From: Vibrio toranzoniae
Lineage (GTDB): Bacteria; Pseudomonadota; Gammaproteobacteria; Enterobacterales; Vibrionaceae
NCBI RefSeq assembly: GCF_024347655.1
Contig: NZ_AP025514.1
Span: forward strand, 2,170,001-2,234,000
Length of the DNA stretch: 64,000 bases
Direction of reading: 5' to 3'
The translations under genes were made by a program, and so were the position numbers. Within the stretch, counting starts at the first letter, position 1. Each line of letters starts with the position of its first letter. This document shows, piece after piece, positions 36,899 to 46,806 of this stretch. The notes below the pieces were generated by a model. The model was not told the DNA's origin, made no database searches, and saw only the letters and a list, made by a program, of their open reading frames with translations.

Positions 36899-39800
36899 AT
36901 GAGCCAACCCGAAAAAAATACACCGGAATCAGTCGACGACACTCGACTTAATAAACGTCTTAAAGATATGCCTGTCGCTATCGTTGGTATGGCGAGCATG
37001 TTTGCAAACTCTCGTTACCTGAATAAATTTTGGGACCTGATCAGCGAAAAGATCGATGCGATTACTGAAGTGCCAGATACGCACTGGCGTCCAGAAGATT
37101 ACTACGATTCAGATCGTACTGCGCCAGACAAGTCTTACTGTAAGCGCGGTGGTTTCATCCCTGAAGTCGACTTCAACCCAATGGAGTTCGGCCTTCCGCC
37201 AAATATCCTAGAACTGACGGATACTTCTCAGCTGCTTTCTCTGATCGTGGCAAAAGAAGTTCTTGAAGATGCCAAGCTGCCTGAAGGCTACGATCGCGAT
37301 AAGATCGGTATCACGCTCGGTGTTGGTGGTGGTCAGAAGATCGCTCAAAGCCTGAATGCTCGTCTGCAATACCCTGTTTTGAAAAAAGTCTTCAAGAGCA
37401 GTGGCATCAACGACGAAGACAGCGAAATGCTGATCAAAAAATTCCAAGACCAATACATCCACTGGGAAGAGAACTCATTCCCTGGTTCATTGGGTAACGT
37501 GATTTCAGGTCGTATTGCTAACCGCTTTGACCTTGGTGGCATTAACTGTGTAGTAGATGCTGCTTGTGCAGGTTCTCTAGCTGCAATGCGCATGGCTCTT
37601 AGTGAGCTAGTTGAAGGCCGCAGTGAAATGATGATTACAGGTGGTGTGTGTACTGATAACTCACCAACCATGTACATGAGCTTCTCTAAAACGCCAGCAT
37701 TTACCACCAATGAAACCATTCAACCTTTCGACATCGACTCAAAAGGCATGATGATTGGTGAAGGCATCGGCATGGTTGCTCTTAAGCGTCTTGAAGATGC
37801 AGAGCGCGACGGCGACAGAATCTACTCAGTGATTAAAGGTGTCGGTTCTTCTTCGGATGGTAAGTTCAAGAGTATTTACGCCCCTCGCCCTGAAGGACAA
37901 GCAAAAGCACTAAAACGCGCTTACGATGATGCTGGTTTCGCACCGCACACACTTGGCCTTTTAGAAGCGCACGGCACGGGTACTGCAGCAGGCGATGTTG
38001 CTGAATTTGGTGGCTTAAACTCGGTATTTAGTGAGAACAACGAAGAGAAGCAACACATTGCGTTAGGCTCTGTGAAATCTCAAATTGGTCACACCAAATC
38101 AACCGCGGGTACTGCTGGCTTAATCAAAGCTGCATTAGCATTGCACCACAAAGTACTGCCGCCAACGATCAACGTATCGGCTCCGAATCCTAAGTTGGAT
38201 ATCGAGAACTCACCGTTCTACCTAAACACGCAAACGCGTCCTTGGATGAAACGTGTCGACGGCACACCGCGCCGTGCAGGTATCAGCTCATTTGGTTTTG
38301 GTGGCACTAACTTCCACGTTGTATTGGAAGAATACACGCCAGAACACGCTCGCGGCGACAAATACCGTCAGCGCCAAGTACCGCAAACTCTGTTATTCAG
38401 CGCGGAATCTCGTCAAGCACTGATTAATAAACTCAAGCAGATTTCAACTCAAGCTGCAGACGCTGCGTTCAAACTAGAAGCGCTTGCTGAACAACATAAT
38501 TTGCGTGAAGTTGACGCTAAGCATGCTCGTATTGGTTTAGTCGTGACTGACCAAGCAGACCTTCAAGCGCAACTGACTCAAGCGGTTTCTATGTTTGAGA
38601 GCCAAACCAAAGCACATTGGCAGATGCCAAGCGGTACTAGCTATCGTGAGTCGGCACTGATTGCTGAAAACGGCGCAGGTAAAGTGGCAGCGCTATTTGC
38701 TGGTCAAGGTTCGCAATACCTAAACATGGGGCGCGAGCTTGCATGTCACTACCCTGAAATGCGTCAACAGCTTGCTCAAGCGGATCAGGTATTTGGTCAA
38801 CACAAGAAAACGGCTCTGTCGCAAATTCTATTCCCAATTCCAACCTTCACACCAGAAGCAACCAAAGCTCAAGAAGCGGTACTAACCAACACGGCCAATG
38901 CGCAAAGTGCGATTGGTACTGTGTCTATGGGTCAGTTCGACATCATGACTCAAGCTGGCTTCAAAGCAGACATGGTCGCAGGCCACAGCTTTGGTGAGCT
39001 AAGCGCACTATGTGCATCGGGTGTTATCTCGCAAGACGATTACTACCAGCTAGCTTTCGCTCGTGGCGATGCGATGGCAGCGACACCAGAACAAGGTGAC
39101 AGCGGTACGATGTTTGCGGTCATCCTAGACGCAGACAAACTTCCAGCCGTTGAAAACTGTATCAGCCAATTCGAAGGCGTGAGTATTGCCAACTACAACG
39201 CTCCGACTCAACTGGTTATTGCAGGTCCAACTGCAACGGTTCAACAAGCAGCACAAGCGCTAACTGAACAAGGCTTCAAAGCGATTGCTCTGCCAGTGTC
39301 TGGTGCTTTCCACACACCGCTTGTTGCTCACGCTCAAAAACCATTTGCTGCTGCAATTGATAAAGCTTCATTTAGCGCTCCAACGCTGCCGCTTTACTCA
39401 AACGCAACGGGCAAATTGCACAGCAAAGACGCGAAAGCGATCAAGAAAGCGTTCAAGCAACACATGCTGCAATCGGTTCGTTTCAGCGAACAAATTGAAG
39501 CGATGTATGAAGCAGGTGCTCGTGTATTCGTAGAGTTCGGTCCGAAGAACATTCTTCAAAAGCTGGTTGATAAAACATTGGCTGATAAGAACGAAGAGCT
39601 TTACGCAATCAGCATCAACCCAAGCCCTAAAGGCGACAGTGACCAACAGCTTCGCTTAGCGGCGGTTCAACTGTGCGTGGCAGGTGTTTCATTAGACAAC
39701 ATTGACCCTTACCAAGCTGACATTGCTGAACCTGCAAAGGCATCACCAATGAACATCAAGCTGAATGCAACCAACTACATCAGCCCTGCTACTCGTAAGA

Positions 39801-42800
39801 AAATGGATCAATCATTGGCTTCGGGCAACGTCACCGAAAAGACTGAGATTGTTGAAGTGAAAGTTGAAGTCGAGAAAATCGTGGAAAAAGAAGTGATTAA
39901 AACAGAAATCGTTGAAGTACCTGTGGCTGCGCCTCAAGCTTCAAATGTACAACAGTCAACTACTCCAGCACCAAGTGCACAAGTAGCAACAGCAGCTCAG
40001 CAACCACAAGTGGCGCAACCTGCACCAGCGACTAGTCAACCAACAGCTCAAGTAACGGTTGATGAGTCTTCACTGCAATCGTTCTTCAATGCTCAACAAC
40101 AAGCAGCAGAAGTACATCAGCAGTTCCTTGCAATTCCTCAGCAATACGGTGACACGTTCAACACCCTAATGTCTGAGCAAGCGAAAATGGCAACAGCAGG
40201 CGTAGCAATTCCTGAGAACCTGCAACGTTCTATGGAGATGTTCCACCAGCACCAAGCTGAAACGCTAAAAGCTCACGCTCATTACCTAGAAATGCAAGCG
40301 CACAGCAACAACTCAGCACTTAACATGCTGACGCAAGGTTCAGTACAAACGGAACAACCAACCTTCGTTGCGCCAGTAAATGCTCAGCCAGCGATTCAAG
40401 CTCCAGCTACTCCAGCAGCTATCGTCCAACAGCCTGTAGCTCAAGTACAAGCGACTCCTGTACAAGCTCAGTCTGTTCAAGCTGCGCCGGTTCAAAATAC
40501 AACAACTCAGAAAGCTCCAGTACAGAAAGCCGTTCCTGCTCCACAAGTAGCGGCTCAAGCGGCAGCGCCTGTTGCAGCTCAACCTGTGCCAGTTAAAGCG
40601 CAACCGGCTCCTTTGGCTGCACCAGTAGTAGTACAATCAGCAGATGCTGAAAAAGTGATGCTAGAAGTGGTCGCTGAGAAAACGGGTTACCCAACGGAAA
40701 TGCTTGATCTAGAAATGGACATGGAAGCAGACCTTGGTATCGACTCAATCAAGCGCGTAGAGATTCTTGGTACTGTTCAAGACGAAATGCCAAACCTACC
40801 TGAGCTGAACCCTGAGGATTTAGCTGAGTGTCGTACTCTTGGCGAAATCGTCGGCTACATGAACAGTAAAAGCATGAACAGCAAGATGCCAGCATCAGCG
40901 CCTGTTGCAGCACAGCCAAGCGCAACTGCTCCAGTTCAAGCCGCTAACGGTCTCAATGCGAAAGTCGTTCAACAAACCATGCTAGAAGTGGTTGCTGAGA
41001 AGACAGGTTACCCAACTGAAATGCTTGATCTAGAAATGGATATGGAAGCAGACCTTGGTATCGACTCAATTAAACGTGTTGAGATTCTAGGTACGGTTCA
41101 AGATGAACTGCCTACTCTTCCAGAGCTAAACCCTGAAGACTTAGCTGAGTGTCGCACTCTAGGTGAAATTGTTGCCTACATGAACAGCAAGCTTCCAGCT
41201 TCTGCACCTGCAGTCGCTCAAACTGCAGCAACTTCAGTTCAAACAGCTAGCGGTTTAGATGCGGCTGTCGTTCAAAAAACCATGTTAGAAGTAGTAGCAG
41301 AGAAGACGGGCTACCCGACTGAAATGCTAGACCTAGCAATGGACATGGAAGCAGACCTTGGCATCGACTCAATCAAACGTGTTGAGATCCTTGGTACGGT
41401 TCAAGACCAGCTGCCAACATTGCCAGAACTAAACCCTGAAGACCTAGCTGAGTGCCGTACTCTTGGTGAGATCGTTGACTACATGAACAGCAAGTTAGCT
41501 CCTAGTTCAGAAACGGCTCCAGAAGCAACTGCAACCGCTGTAGAAAGCGCGATCAACGACCTAAACCCTGCTCATGTTCAATCAACAATGATGGAAGTGG
41601 TTGCCGACAAAACCGGTTACCCAGCAGAAATGCTCGACCTAGCGATGGACATGGAAGCAGACCTTGGCATCGACTCAATCAAACGTGTTGAGATCCTTGG
41701 TACGGTTCAAGACCAGCTGCCAACATTGCCAGAACTAAACCCTGAAGATCTCGCTGAATGTCGTACTCTGGGCGAAGTCGTTGCTTACATGAACAGCAAG
41801 CTAGACGCTAATGAAGTTCCTAATGCAGAAGCAACTGCAACCGTTGAAAAAAGCGCAAGCAACGACCTAAACCCTGCCCATGTTCAATCAACAATGATGG
41901 AAGTGGTTGCCGACAAAACAGGTTACCCAGCAGAAATGCTCGACCTAGCAATGGACATGGAAGCAGACCTTGGTATCGATTCGATTAAACGCGTTGAGAT
42001 CTTGGGGACGGTTCAAGACCAGCTACCAACGCTGCCAGAGCTAAACCCTGAAGACTTAGCTGAGTGTCGTACGCTTGGTGAAATCGTTACCTACATGCAA
42101 AGCAAACTATCCGCGGCTGCACCCGTAGCGACTCCAAAAGCTGAATCAGTAACGCCTATCGCAGAAACAGCGACAGCGGAACTTCCTCCACACAATGAGG
42201 TAGCGCTAAAAAAGCTACCAGCGGCAGATAAACTCGTCGATTGTTTCTCAAAAGACGCTTGTGTCGTGATCACAGATGATGGTCACAACGCCGGTGTTCT
42301 AGCAGAAAAGTTGACCGCTAACGGCATCCAAGTTGCTGTAGTGCGTAGTGCTACTTCTGCCGCGTCACCTTTAAACAGTGAAATCGCAAGCTACACACTC
42401 AACAGTATCGATGATGCTGGTGTGACAGCTGTGATTAACGACATCGAAGCAGACCTTAAAACGTCGAACAAAGTGATTGCTGGCTTCCTTCACCTACAAG
42501 CTATCGTTGATACTGAGCAAAGCAACGAGCAAGCGGTTAACTTGAATGCAGACTCAAGAGCTTCGCTAACCACAGCGTTCTTATTCGCCAAACACCTAAA
42601 TGGCCAACTGAATGCCGTTTCTGGTCGCAGCGTGTTCTTCACGCTAAGCCGTATCGATGGCGGCTTTGGTTACTTAGATACTAAGCAACTAGCGAATGCA
42701 GAACTTAACCAAGCCGCGTTGTCTGGTCTAACTAAGACACTGAGCCATGAATGGTCAAACGTGTTCTGCCGTGCATTGGATGCTGACGCTTCTATTGATG

Positions 42801-44758
42801 CTCGTCACCTATCTGAGGCTATTACAGGCGAACTGTTCGATATCGATACCAACACGGTTGAAATCGGCCTTAGCCATGCGGCAAACGGTGAATCTGGTCG
42901 TGCAACATTGATTGCTGCAACACCAGGGGCTGCACAAACTAAAAACACAGGCGCTCAACTCACCAAGAGCGACAAAGTTCTCGTAACGGGTGGCGCTAAA
43001 GGCGTGACGTTTGAATGTGCACTGACGCTTGCTAAGCAATGTAAATCTCATTTCATTCTTGCAGGTCGTAGTAAGCATATTATTTCAGCTGAGCTACCTC
43101 AGTGGGCACAAGGCAAGCAAGAGAAAGAGCTAAAACCAGCGGCTATCGCTCACCTACAAGCAACAGGTGACAAACCAACGCCGAAAAAAGTTGATGCCTT
43201 GCTAAAACCTGTATTGAGCAGCCTTGAAATCAACGCAGCACTTGCCGCTTTCAACGAAATTGGCGCGAGCGCTGAATACCTAAGCCTAGATGTATCGAAC
43301 CATGAGTCAGTAGCAAAAACGCTGGCGAATTTCGACGGCATCACGGGTCTTATCCATGGTGCAGGCGTACTGGCTGACAAACACATTCAAGACAAAACAC
43401 TTGATGAGCTGAACATGGTTTACGGCACCAAAGTGGGCGGACTAGAAGCGGTTCTTGGTGGGCTTGATAGCAGTAAGCTAAAACTGATTGCGATGTTCTC
43501 TTCGGCGGCGGGTTTCTACGGAAACACAGGCCAAAGCGATTACTCAATGTCTAACGAAATCCTAAACAAAGCGGCTCTGCAATTGTCTGCTCGTAACCCT
43601 CAAGCGAAAGTGATGAGCTTCAACTGGGGACCTTGGGACGGTGGCATGGTCAACGCAGCACTGAAACGTATGTTCACAGAGCGCGGTGTGTACGTGATTC
43701 CTCTTCAGGCGGGTGCAGACCTGTTTAGCTCTCAACTACTGAACGAAACTGGCATTCAACTGCTGGTTGGTACGAGCATGCAAGGTTCTGACAACAAGGA
43801 AGCTGCTGTAAAAAAGCTTAATGCGGAGTCTGTGCATCTTGCAAAGAGTCCGCTAAATACAAGCATCACTGTGACACGTCATCTTGATCCAAAGGCATTG
43901 CCTTTCATTCAAGATCACTGCATTGCCGGTAACCCAGTGTTACCGACAGTGTGTGCCATCCAATGGATGCGTGAAGTCGCAGAGCAACTGTTAGGTGTGA
44001 ACGTTAGCGTTCACAACTACAAACTGCTTAAGGGTGTGATTTTTGATACCGATGAAGTACAAGAGCTGAAACTGGTTCTTTCTTCTGACGCTAAATCAAA
44101 AGATCAGCTAAAAGCGGTGATCAGTTGCCAAGGGCGACCACAGTATCAAGCTCAGTTGCAAGTTGCCTCTGTGCAAGTGTCTGAAGATGCTCAACAAGCG
44201 TCAGAAAAGCGTTTTGAAGCTAGCACTTCAACACCTGTAACAACGGCACAAGCTCTATACAGTGACGGCACTCTGTTTCACGGACCAAGATTGCAAGGTA
44301 TTACCTCAGTCGAACGCTTTGACGACTTAGGTTTATTGGCTCAATGCCAGTTGCCCCAGATTGAAAACAGCGACTGCGGAGCATTTATTCCTAAGCAAGG
44401 CTTTGGCAATAGCCAGCCATTTGCTGAAGATTATCTGTTGCAAGCCATGTTGGTATGGGCTCGATTGAAATACGGCGCGGCAAGCCTACCGTCTGCAATC
44501 GGTGAATTTATTTGTTACGCACCGATGCACTATGGTGACCAAGGTTGGCTAGAGCTAAGCGTAATAAAAAGCACGGCTCGTTCGCTGCAAGCTGATATCT
44601 CGCTTTACCACCAAGATGGTCGTTTAAGCGCGGTAATGAAAGGTGCAAAAGTCACCATCAGCAAGAGCTTGAACGACGCATTTTTGCCGAAGTCTAGTTC
44701 AGCAGTAGTGAGTAAGCCTAAAGCGGATAAGAAAACAGAAAAGGAGCAATTGTCATAG
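36899..44758 (+). CDS. pfaA: Polyunsaturated fatty acid synthase subunit PfaA
   Basis: A 2619-residue multidomain synthase that builds EPA-type PUFA from malonyl units without oxygen. In order: ketosynthase (about 20-470) with Cys223 in DAACAGSL and EAHGTGT; malonyl-CoA acyltransferase (about 590-900) with Ser697 in GHSFGELSAL; a Pro/Gln/Ala-rich linker; five acyl carrier domains with phosphopantetheine serines S1283, S1390, S1491, S1593 and S1695, each in LGIDSIKRVEI; a ketoreductase (about 2025-2340) with VLVTGGAKGVTFECA; and a C-terminal dehydratase-like domain (about 2340-2600). The ATG at 36899 follows GGAG with 8-nt spacing. The stop TAG shares its last base with the pfaB GTG. First gene of pfaABCD. 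Confidence 0.96.
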   Translation: MSQPEKNTPESVDDTRLNKRLKDMPVAIVGMASMFANSRYLNKFWDLISEKIDAITEVPDTHWRPEDYYDSDRTAPDKSYCKRGGFIPEVDFNPMEFGLPPNILELTDTSQLLSLIVAKEVLEDAKLPEGYDRDKIGITLGVGGGQKIAQSLNARLQYPVLKKVFKSSGINDEDSEMLIKKFQDQYIHWEENSFPGSLGNVISGRIANRFDLGGINCVVDAACAGSLAAMRMALSELVEGRSEMMITGGVCTDNSPTMYMSFSKTPAFTTNETIQPFDIDSKGMMIGEGIGMVALKRLEDAERDGDRIYSVIKGVGSSSDGKFKSIYAPRPEGQAKALKRAYDDAGFAPHTLGLLEAHGTGTAAGDVAEFGGLNSVFSENNEEKQHIALGSVKSQIGHTKSTAGTAGLIKAALALHHKVLPPTINVSAPNPKLDIENSPFYLNTQTRPWMKRVDGTPRRAGISSFGFGGTNFHVVLEEYTPEHARGDKYRQRQVPQTLLFSAESRQALINKLKQISTQAADAAFKLEALAEQHNLREVDAKHARIGLVVTDQADLQAQLTQAVSMFESQTKAHWQMPSGTSYRESALIAENGAGKVAALFAGQGSQYLNMGRELACHYPEMRQQLAQADQVFGQHKKTALSQILFPIPTFTPEATKAQEAVLTNTANAQSAIGTVSMGQFDIMTQAGFKADMVAGHSFGELSALCASGVISQDDYYQLAFARGDAMAATPEQGDSGTMFAVILDADKLPAVENCISQFEGVSIANYNAPTQLVIAGPTATVQQAAQALTEQGFKAIALPVSGAFHTPLVAHAQKPFAAAIDKASFSAPTLPLYSNATGKLHSKDAKAIKKAFKQHMLQSVRFSEQIEAMYEAGARVFVEFGPKNILQKLVDKTLADKNEELYAISINPSPKGDSDQQLRLAAVQLCVAGVSLDNIDPYQADIAEPAKASPMNIKLNATNYISPATRKKMDQSLASGNVTEKTEIVEVKVEVEKIVEKEVIKTEIVEVPVAAPQASNVQQSTTPAPSAQVATAAQQPQVAQPAPATSQPTAQVTVDESSLQSFFNAQQQAAEVHQQFLAIPQQYGDTFNTLMSEQAKMATAGVAIPENLQRSMEMFHQHQAETLKAHAHYLEMQAHSNNSALNMLTQGSVQTEQPTFVAPVNAQPAIQAPATPAAIVQQPVAQVQATPVQAQSVQAAPVQNTTTQKAPVQKAVPAPQVAAQAAAPVAAQPVPVKAQPAPLAAPVVVQSADAEKVMLEVVAEKTGYPTEMLDLEMDMEADLGIDSIKRVEILGTVQDEMPNLPELNPEDLAECRTLGEIVGYMNSKSMNSKMPASAPVAAQPSATAPVQAANGLNAKVVQQTMLEVVAEKTGYPTEMLDLEMDMEADLGIDSIKRVEILGTVQDELPTLPELNPEDLAECRTLGEIVAYMNSKLPASAPAVAQTAATSVQTASGLDAAVVQKTMLEVVAEKTGYPTEMLDLAMDMEADLGIDSIKRVEILGTVQDQLPTLPELNPEDLAECRTLGEIVDYMNSKLAPSSETAPEATATAVESAINDLNPAHVQSTMMEVVADKTGYPAEMLDLAMDMEADLGIDSIKRVEILGTVQDQLPTLPELNPEDLAECRTLGEVVAYMNSKLDANEVPNAEATATVEKSASNDLNPAHVQSTMMEVVADKTGYPAEMLDLAMDMEADLGIDSIKRVEILGTVQDQLPTLPELNPEDLAECRTLGEIVTYMQSKLSAAAPVATPKAESVTPIAETATAELPPHNEVALKKLPAADKLVDCFSKDACVVITDDGHNAGVLAEKLTANGIQVAVVRSATSAASPLNSEIASYTLNSIDDAGVTAVINDIEADLKTSNKVIAGFLHLQAIVDTEQSNEQAVNLNADSRASLTTAFLFAKHLNGQLNAVSGRSVFFTLSRIDGGFGYLDTKQLANAELNQAALSGLTKTLSHEWSNVFCRALDADASIDARHLSEAITGELFDIDTNTVEIGLSHAANGESGRATLIAATPGAAQTKNTGAQLTKSDKVLVTGGAKGVTFECALTLAKQCKSHFILAGRSKHIISAELPQWAQGKQEKELKPAAIAHLQATGDKPTPKKVDALLKPVLSSLEINAALAAFNEIGASAEYLSLDVSNHESVAKTLANFDGITGLIHGAGVLADKHIQDKTLDELNMVYGTKVGGLEAVLGGLDSSKLKLIAMFSSAAGFYGNTGQSDYSMSNEILNKAALQLSARNPQAKVMSFNWGPWDGGMVNAALKRMFTERGVYVIPLQAGADLFSSQLLNETGIQLLVGTSMQGSDNKEAAVKKLNAESVHLAKSPLNTSITVTRHLDPKALPFIQDHCIAGNPVLPTVCAIQWMREVAEQLLGVNVSVHNYKLLKGVIFDTDEVQELKLVLSSDAKSKDQLKAVISCQGRPQYQAQLQVASVQVSEDAQQASEKRFEASTSTPVTTAQALYSDGTLFHGPRLQGITSVERFDDLGLLAQCQLPQIENSDCGAFIPKQGFGNSQPFAEDYLLQAMLVWARLKYGAASLPSAIGEFICYAPMHYGDQGWLELSVIKSTARSLQADISLYHQDGRLSAVMKGAKVTISKSLNDAFLPKSSSAVVSKPKADKKTEKEQLS
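40640..42110 (+). repeat. Five tandem acyl-carrier-protein repeats inside pfaA
   Basis: Five near-identical units occur, with serine codons at 40745, 41066, 41369, 41675 and 41981 (107, 101, 102 and 102 codons apart). Each contains MDMEADLGIDSIKRVEIL and LPELNPEDLAECRTLGE. Units 1-2 read TEMLDLEM, unit 3 TEMLDLAM and units 4-5 AEMLDLAM; units 4 and 5 also share their linkers (NDLNPAHVQSTMMEVVADK), which shows recent duplication. More carrier domains generally mean more product. Confidence 0.95.
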
Positions 44759-46806
44759 TGACTGTTCCTACTAATAAAGCGATGCCATTGCGCATCGCTC
44801 TTTTAGCTCAGCCAGCAAACGCAGCTGAGCTTTCTGCCGACTTATCACCTTCGCTTCCTGAGATGATGACTGTTGTGGTTGATGGCAGTTTTAATCAAGC
44901 GCTTACTCAAGCGATTGAGGCAGTCAATCAAGGTAGTGCTGTTAAGCTTTGTTTGGATTCTCTCGCTCCATCATTGGTGATGTTGAGTGCACTGACCGCT
45001 GCTCAGAACAAGATTCATCCACACGCTTATCTAGCGAGTTTTGCAGATGCAACTATCGAAGATAGCGTTCAGCTTGCTCTGGATATTGCACGCCGCCCCG
45101 CGACAGATTTAAGCCATCAACAGCAACACTCAGCACTCTCTGCTTCGCAGCAGTTTGATGAATTGCTGAATATGGTTAATGCGATATCGAGCCGTTCATT
45201 GCCGAACCATTCATTAGCTAACCATTATTGGTTCACTGAGCCGAACAAAGCACGTGTTGCTTCATTGACCTTTAGTGACGATAGTCAAAACGCCACAAGC
45301 CTGATATTGACTCAAGCGACCGGTTTGCAAGAACCAAAGCCACTGCTATCGAGCGAACGCTTGATGTTTGTGGTTTCTGGCAATGACCAAGCTGAATTGG
45401 TTTCTCAGTTAATCTCATTGAGAGAAGAGCTTAAATGCATTAGCGATTCGGCGGACAGCGCACTTGCTATCGCCAACTTGATGCATTCAAACCTAAGTCA
45501 CTTCCAAAGCGTTCAGCACAATGCTGGCCTTAACGCGAACATCGTGATTCAGGCGGCTTCAATTGAGGCTGCACTACAAGAGATCACAGCGCTAGAAAAT
45601 GCGTTGCCAAAAGTAATGGCTGACAATAGCCAATACAAAACGCCAGCGGGCAGTTGTTTCTCACCGAAGCCTCAAAGCAAAGGTGGCGTTGCATTTGTTT
45701 ACCCTGGTGTTGGCACGGTTTATCCTGGCATGTTGCGCGAATTTCATCACCATTTCCCACAGTTATTTGCTCGTTTAGAACGTGAAGGTAACTTGAAAGA
45801 GATGCTGCAGGCTGACAAAACCTACGCTGAAGACGCGCAAGAAATGTCGCTCAGTGAATTGGCCATTGCAGGTGTGGGCAGTAGTTATCTGTTAACACAA
45901 CTGCTATGTGAAGAATTCAAAGTACAGCCAGATTTCGCCTTGGGCTACTCCAAAGGTGAAGCTTCCATGTGGGCCAGCTTAAATGTTTGGAAAAACCCAC
46001 ATGCGCTGATCGAGATGACTCAAACCAGCCCTATCTTCACCACGGCTATTTCTGGCGAACTCACCGCAGTGCGTCAAGATTGGCAGTTAAACGGCGACGA
46101 AAACATCCAATGGAATAGCTTTGTGGTTCGAAGTGATGCGCAAGCGATTGAGGCTCTATTACCAGAATTTCCACGCGCTTATCTCGCTATCATCCAAGGT
46201 GACACCTGCGTACTGGCTGGTTGTGAAAACACTTGTCGTGCTCTGCTCAAGAAACTGGGTAAACGTGGCATTGCCGCTAACCGTGTTACTGCAATGCACA
46301 CCACGCCAGCGTTGAGCCAGCATAGCCAAGTGCAGGAGTTTTACACTCAACCACTGTTCGACGAGTTGCCAAAGCATATCCGCTTTATCAGCGCAGCAGG
46401 TCTACCGACTGGCGCACCAATCAATATCGACAGCGATAGTATCGCCCTTTCGATTGCCGACACTTTCTGTTCGACGCTGGATTTCACTGCGTTGATCCGA
46501 AGTGCGCGTCAACAAGGTGCCCGTCTGTTTGTCGAAGTGGGTGCCGATCGTCAAACCAGCACATTGATCGACAAGATCAATCGTAGCGACAACGTAGCCG
46601 ACCAGTACTGCACAATCGCTTCCAATGCCAAAGGCGGTGACGATGTTGTCACGCTCATCAAGTGCATTGGTCAGCTCATTACTCATCAAATCCCACTGTC
46701 TGTCGAGCCACTTATTCAAGGGCTAGAACAACAGATCACCGCCGCTAAGAAATTAAGTGGTGTATCTCAAGGCAGCGCAGTGAATCATCAAGGAGAGCTA
46801 GTATGA
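44758..46806 (+). CDS. pfaB: Polyunsaturated fatty acid synthase subunit PfaB (acyltransferase)
   Basis: A 682-residue protein with a single clear acyltransferase domain in its centre: the nucleophile Ser398 is in FALGYSKGEASMWASL, and VYPGVGTVYPGMLREF precedes it as in other AT domains. The rest (1-290) is degenerate and has no KS active site. PfaB is held to influence whether EPA or DHA is made; an AT-only PfaB of about 700 residues is the EPA type. It starts at a GTG that overlaps the pfaA stop; GGAG lies 12 nt before. An internal ATG at 44782 is the alternative start. It overlaps pfaC by ATGA. Confidence 0.93.
   Translation: MTVPTNKAMPLRIALLAQPANAAELSADLSPSLPEMMTVVVDGSFNQALTQAIEAVNQGSAVKLCLDSLAPSLVMLSALTAAQNKIHPHAYLASFADATIEDSVQLALDIARRPATDLSHQQQHSALSASQQFDELLNMVNAISSRSLPNHSLANHYWFTEPNKARVASLTFSDDSQNATSLILTQATGLQEPKPLLSSERLMFVVSGNDQAELVSQLISLREELKCISDSADSALAIANLMHSNLSHFQSVQHNAGLNANIVIQAASIEAALQEITALENALPKVMADNSQYKTPAGSCFSPKPQSKGGVAFVYPGVGTVYPGMLREFHHHFPQLFARLEREGNLKEMLQADKTYAEDAQEMSLSELAIAGVGSSYLLTQLLCEEFKVQPDFALGYSKGEASMWASLNVWKNPHALIEMTQTSPIFTTAISGELTAVRQDWQLNGDENIQWNSFVVRSDAQAIEALLPEFPRAYLAIIQGDTCVLAGCENTCRALLKKLGKRGIAANRVTAMHTTPALSQHSQVQEFYTQPLFDELPKHIRFISAAGLPTGAPINIDSDSIALSIADTFCSTLDFTALIRSARQQGARLFVEVGADRQTSTLIDKINRSDNVADQYCTIASNAKGGDDVVTLIKCIGQLITHQIPLSVEPLIQGLEQQITAAKKLSGVSQGSAVNHQGELV

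Noticed and set aside
40340..40636. Long antisense frame in the pfaA linker rich in Arg, Ser, Tyr and Trp
   Set aside because: It is a mirror of the Gln/Ala/Pro-rich linker codons; no start signal or known family.
40640..42110. Five similar units as a possible CRISPR or satellite
   Set aside because: They are in-frame ACP domains of about 102 codons each inside pfaA.
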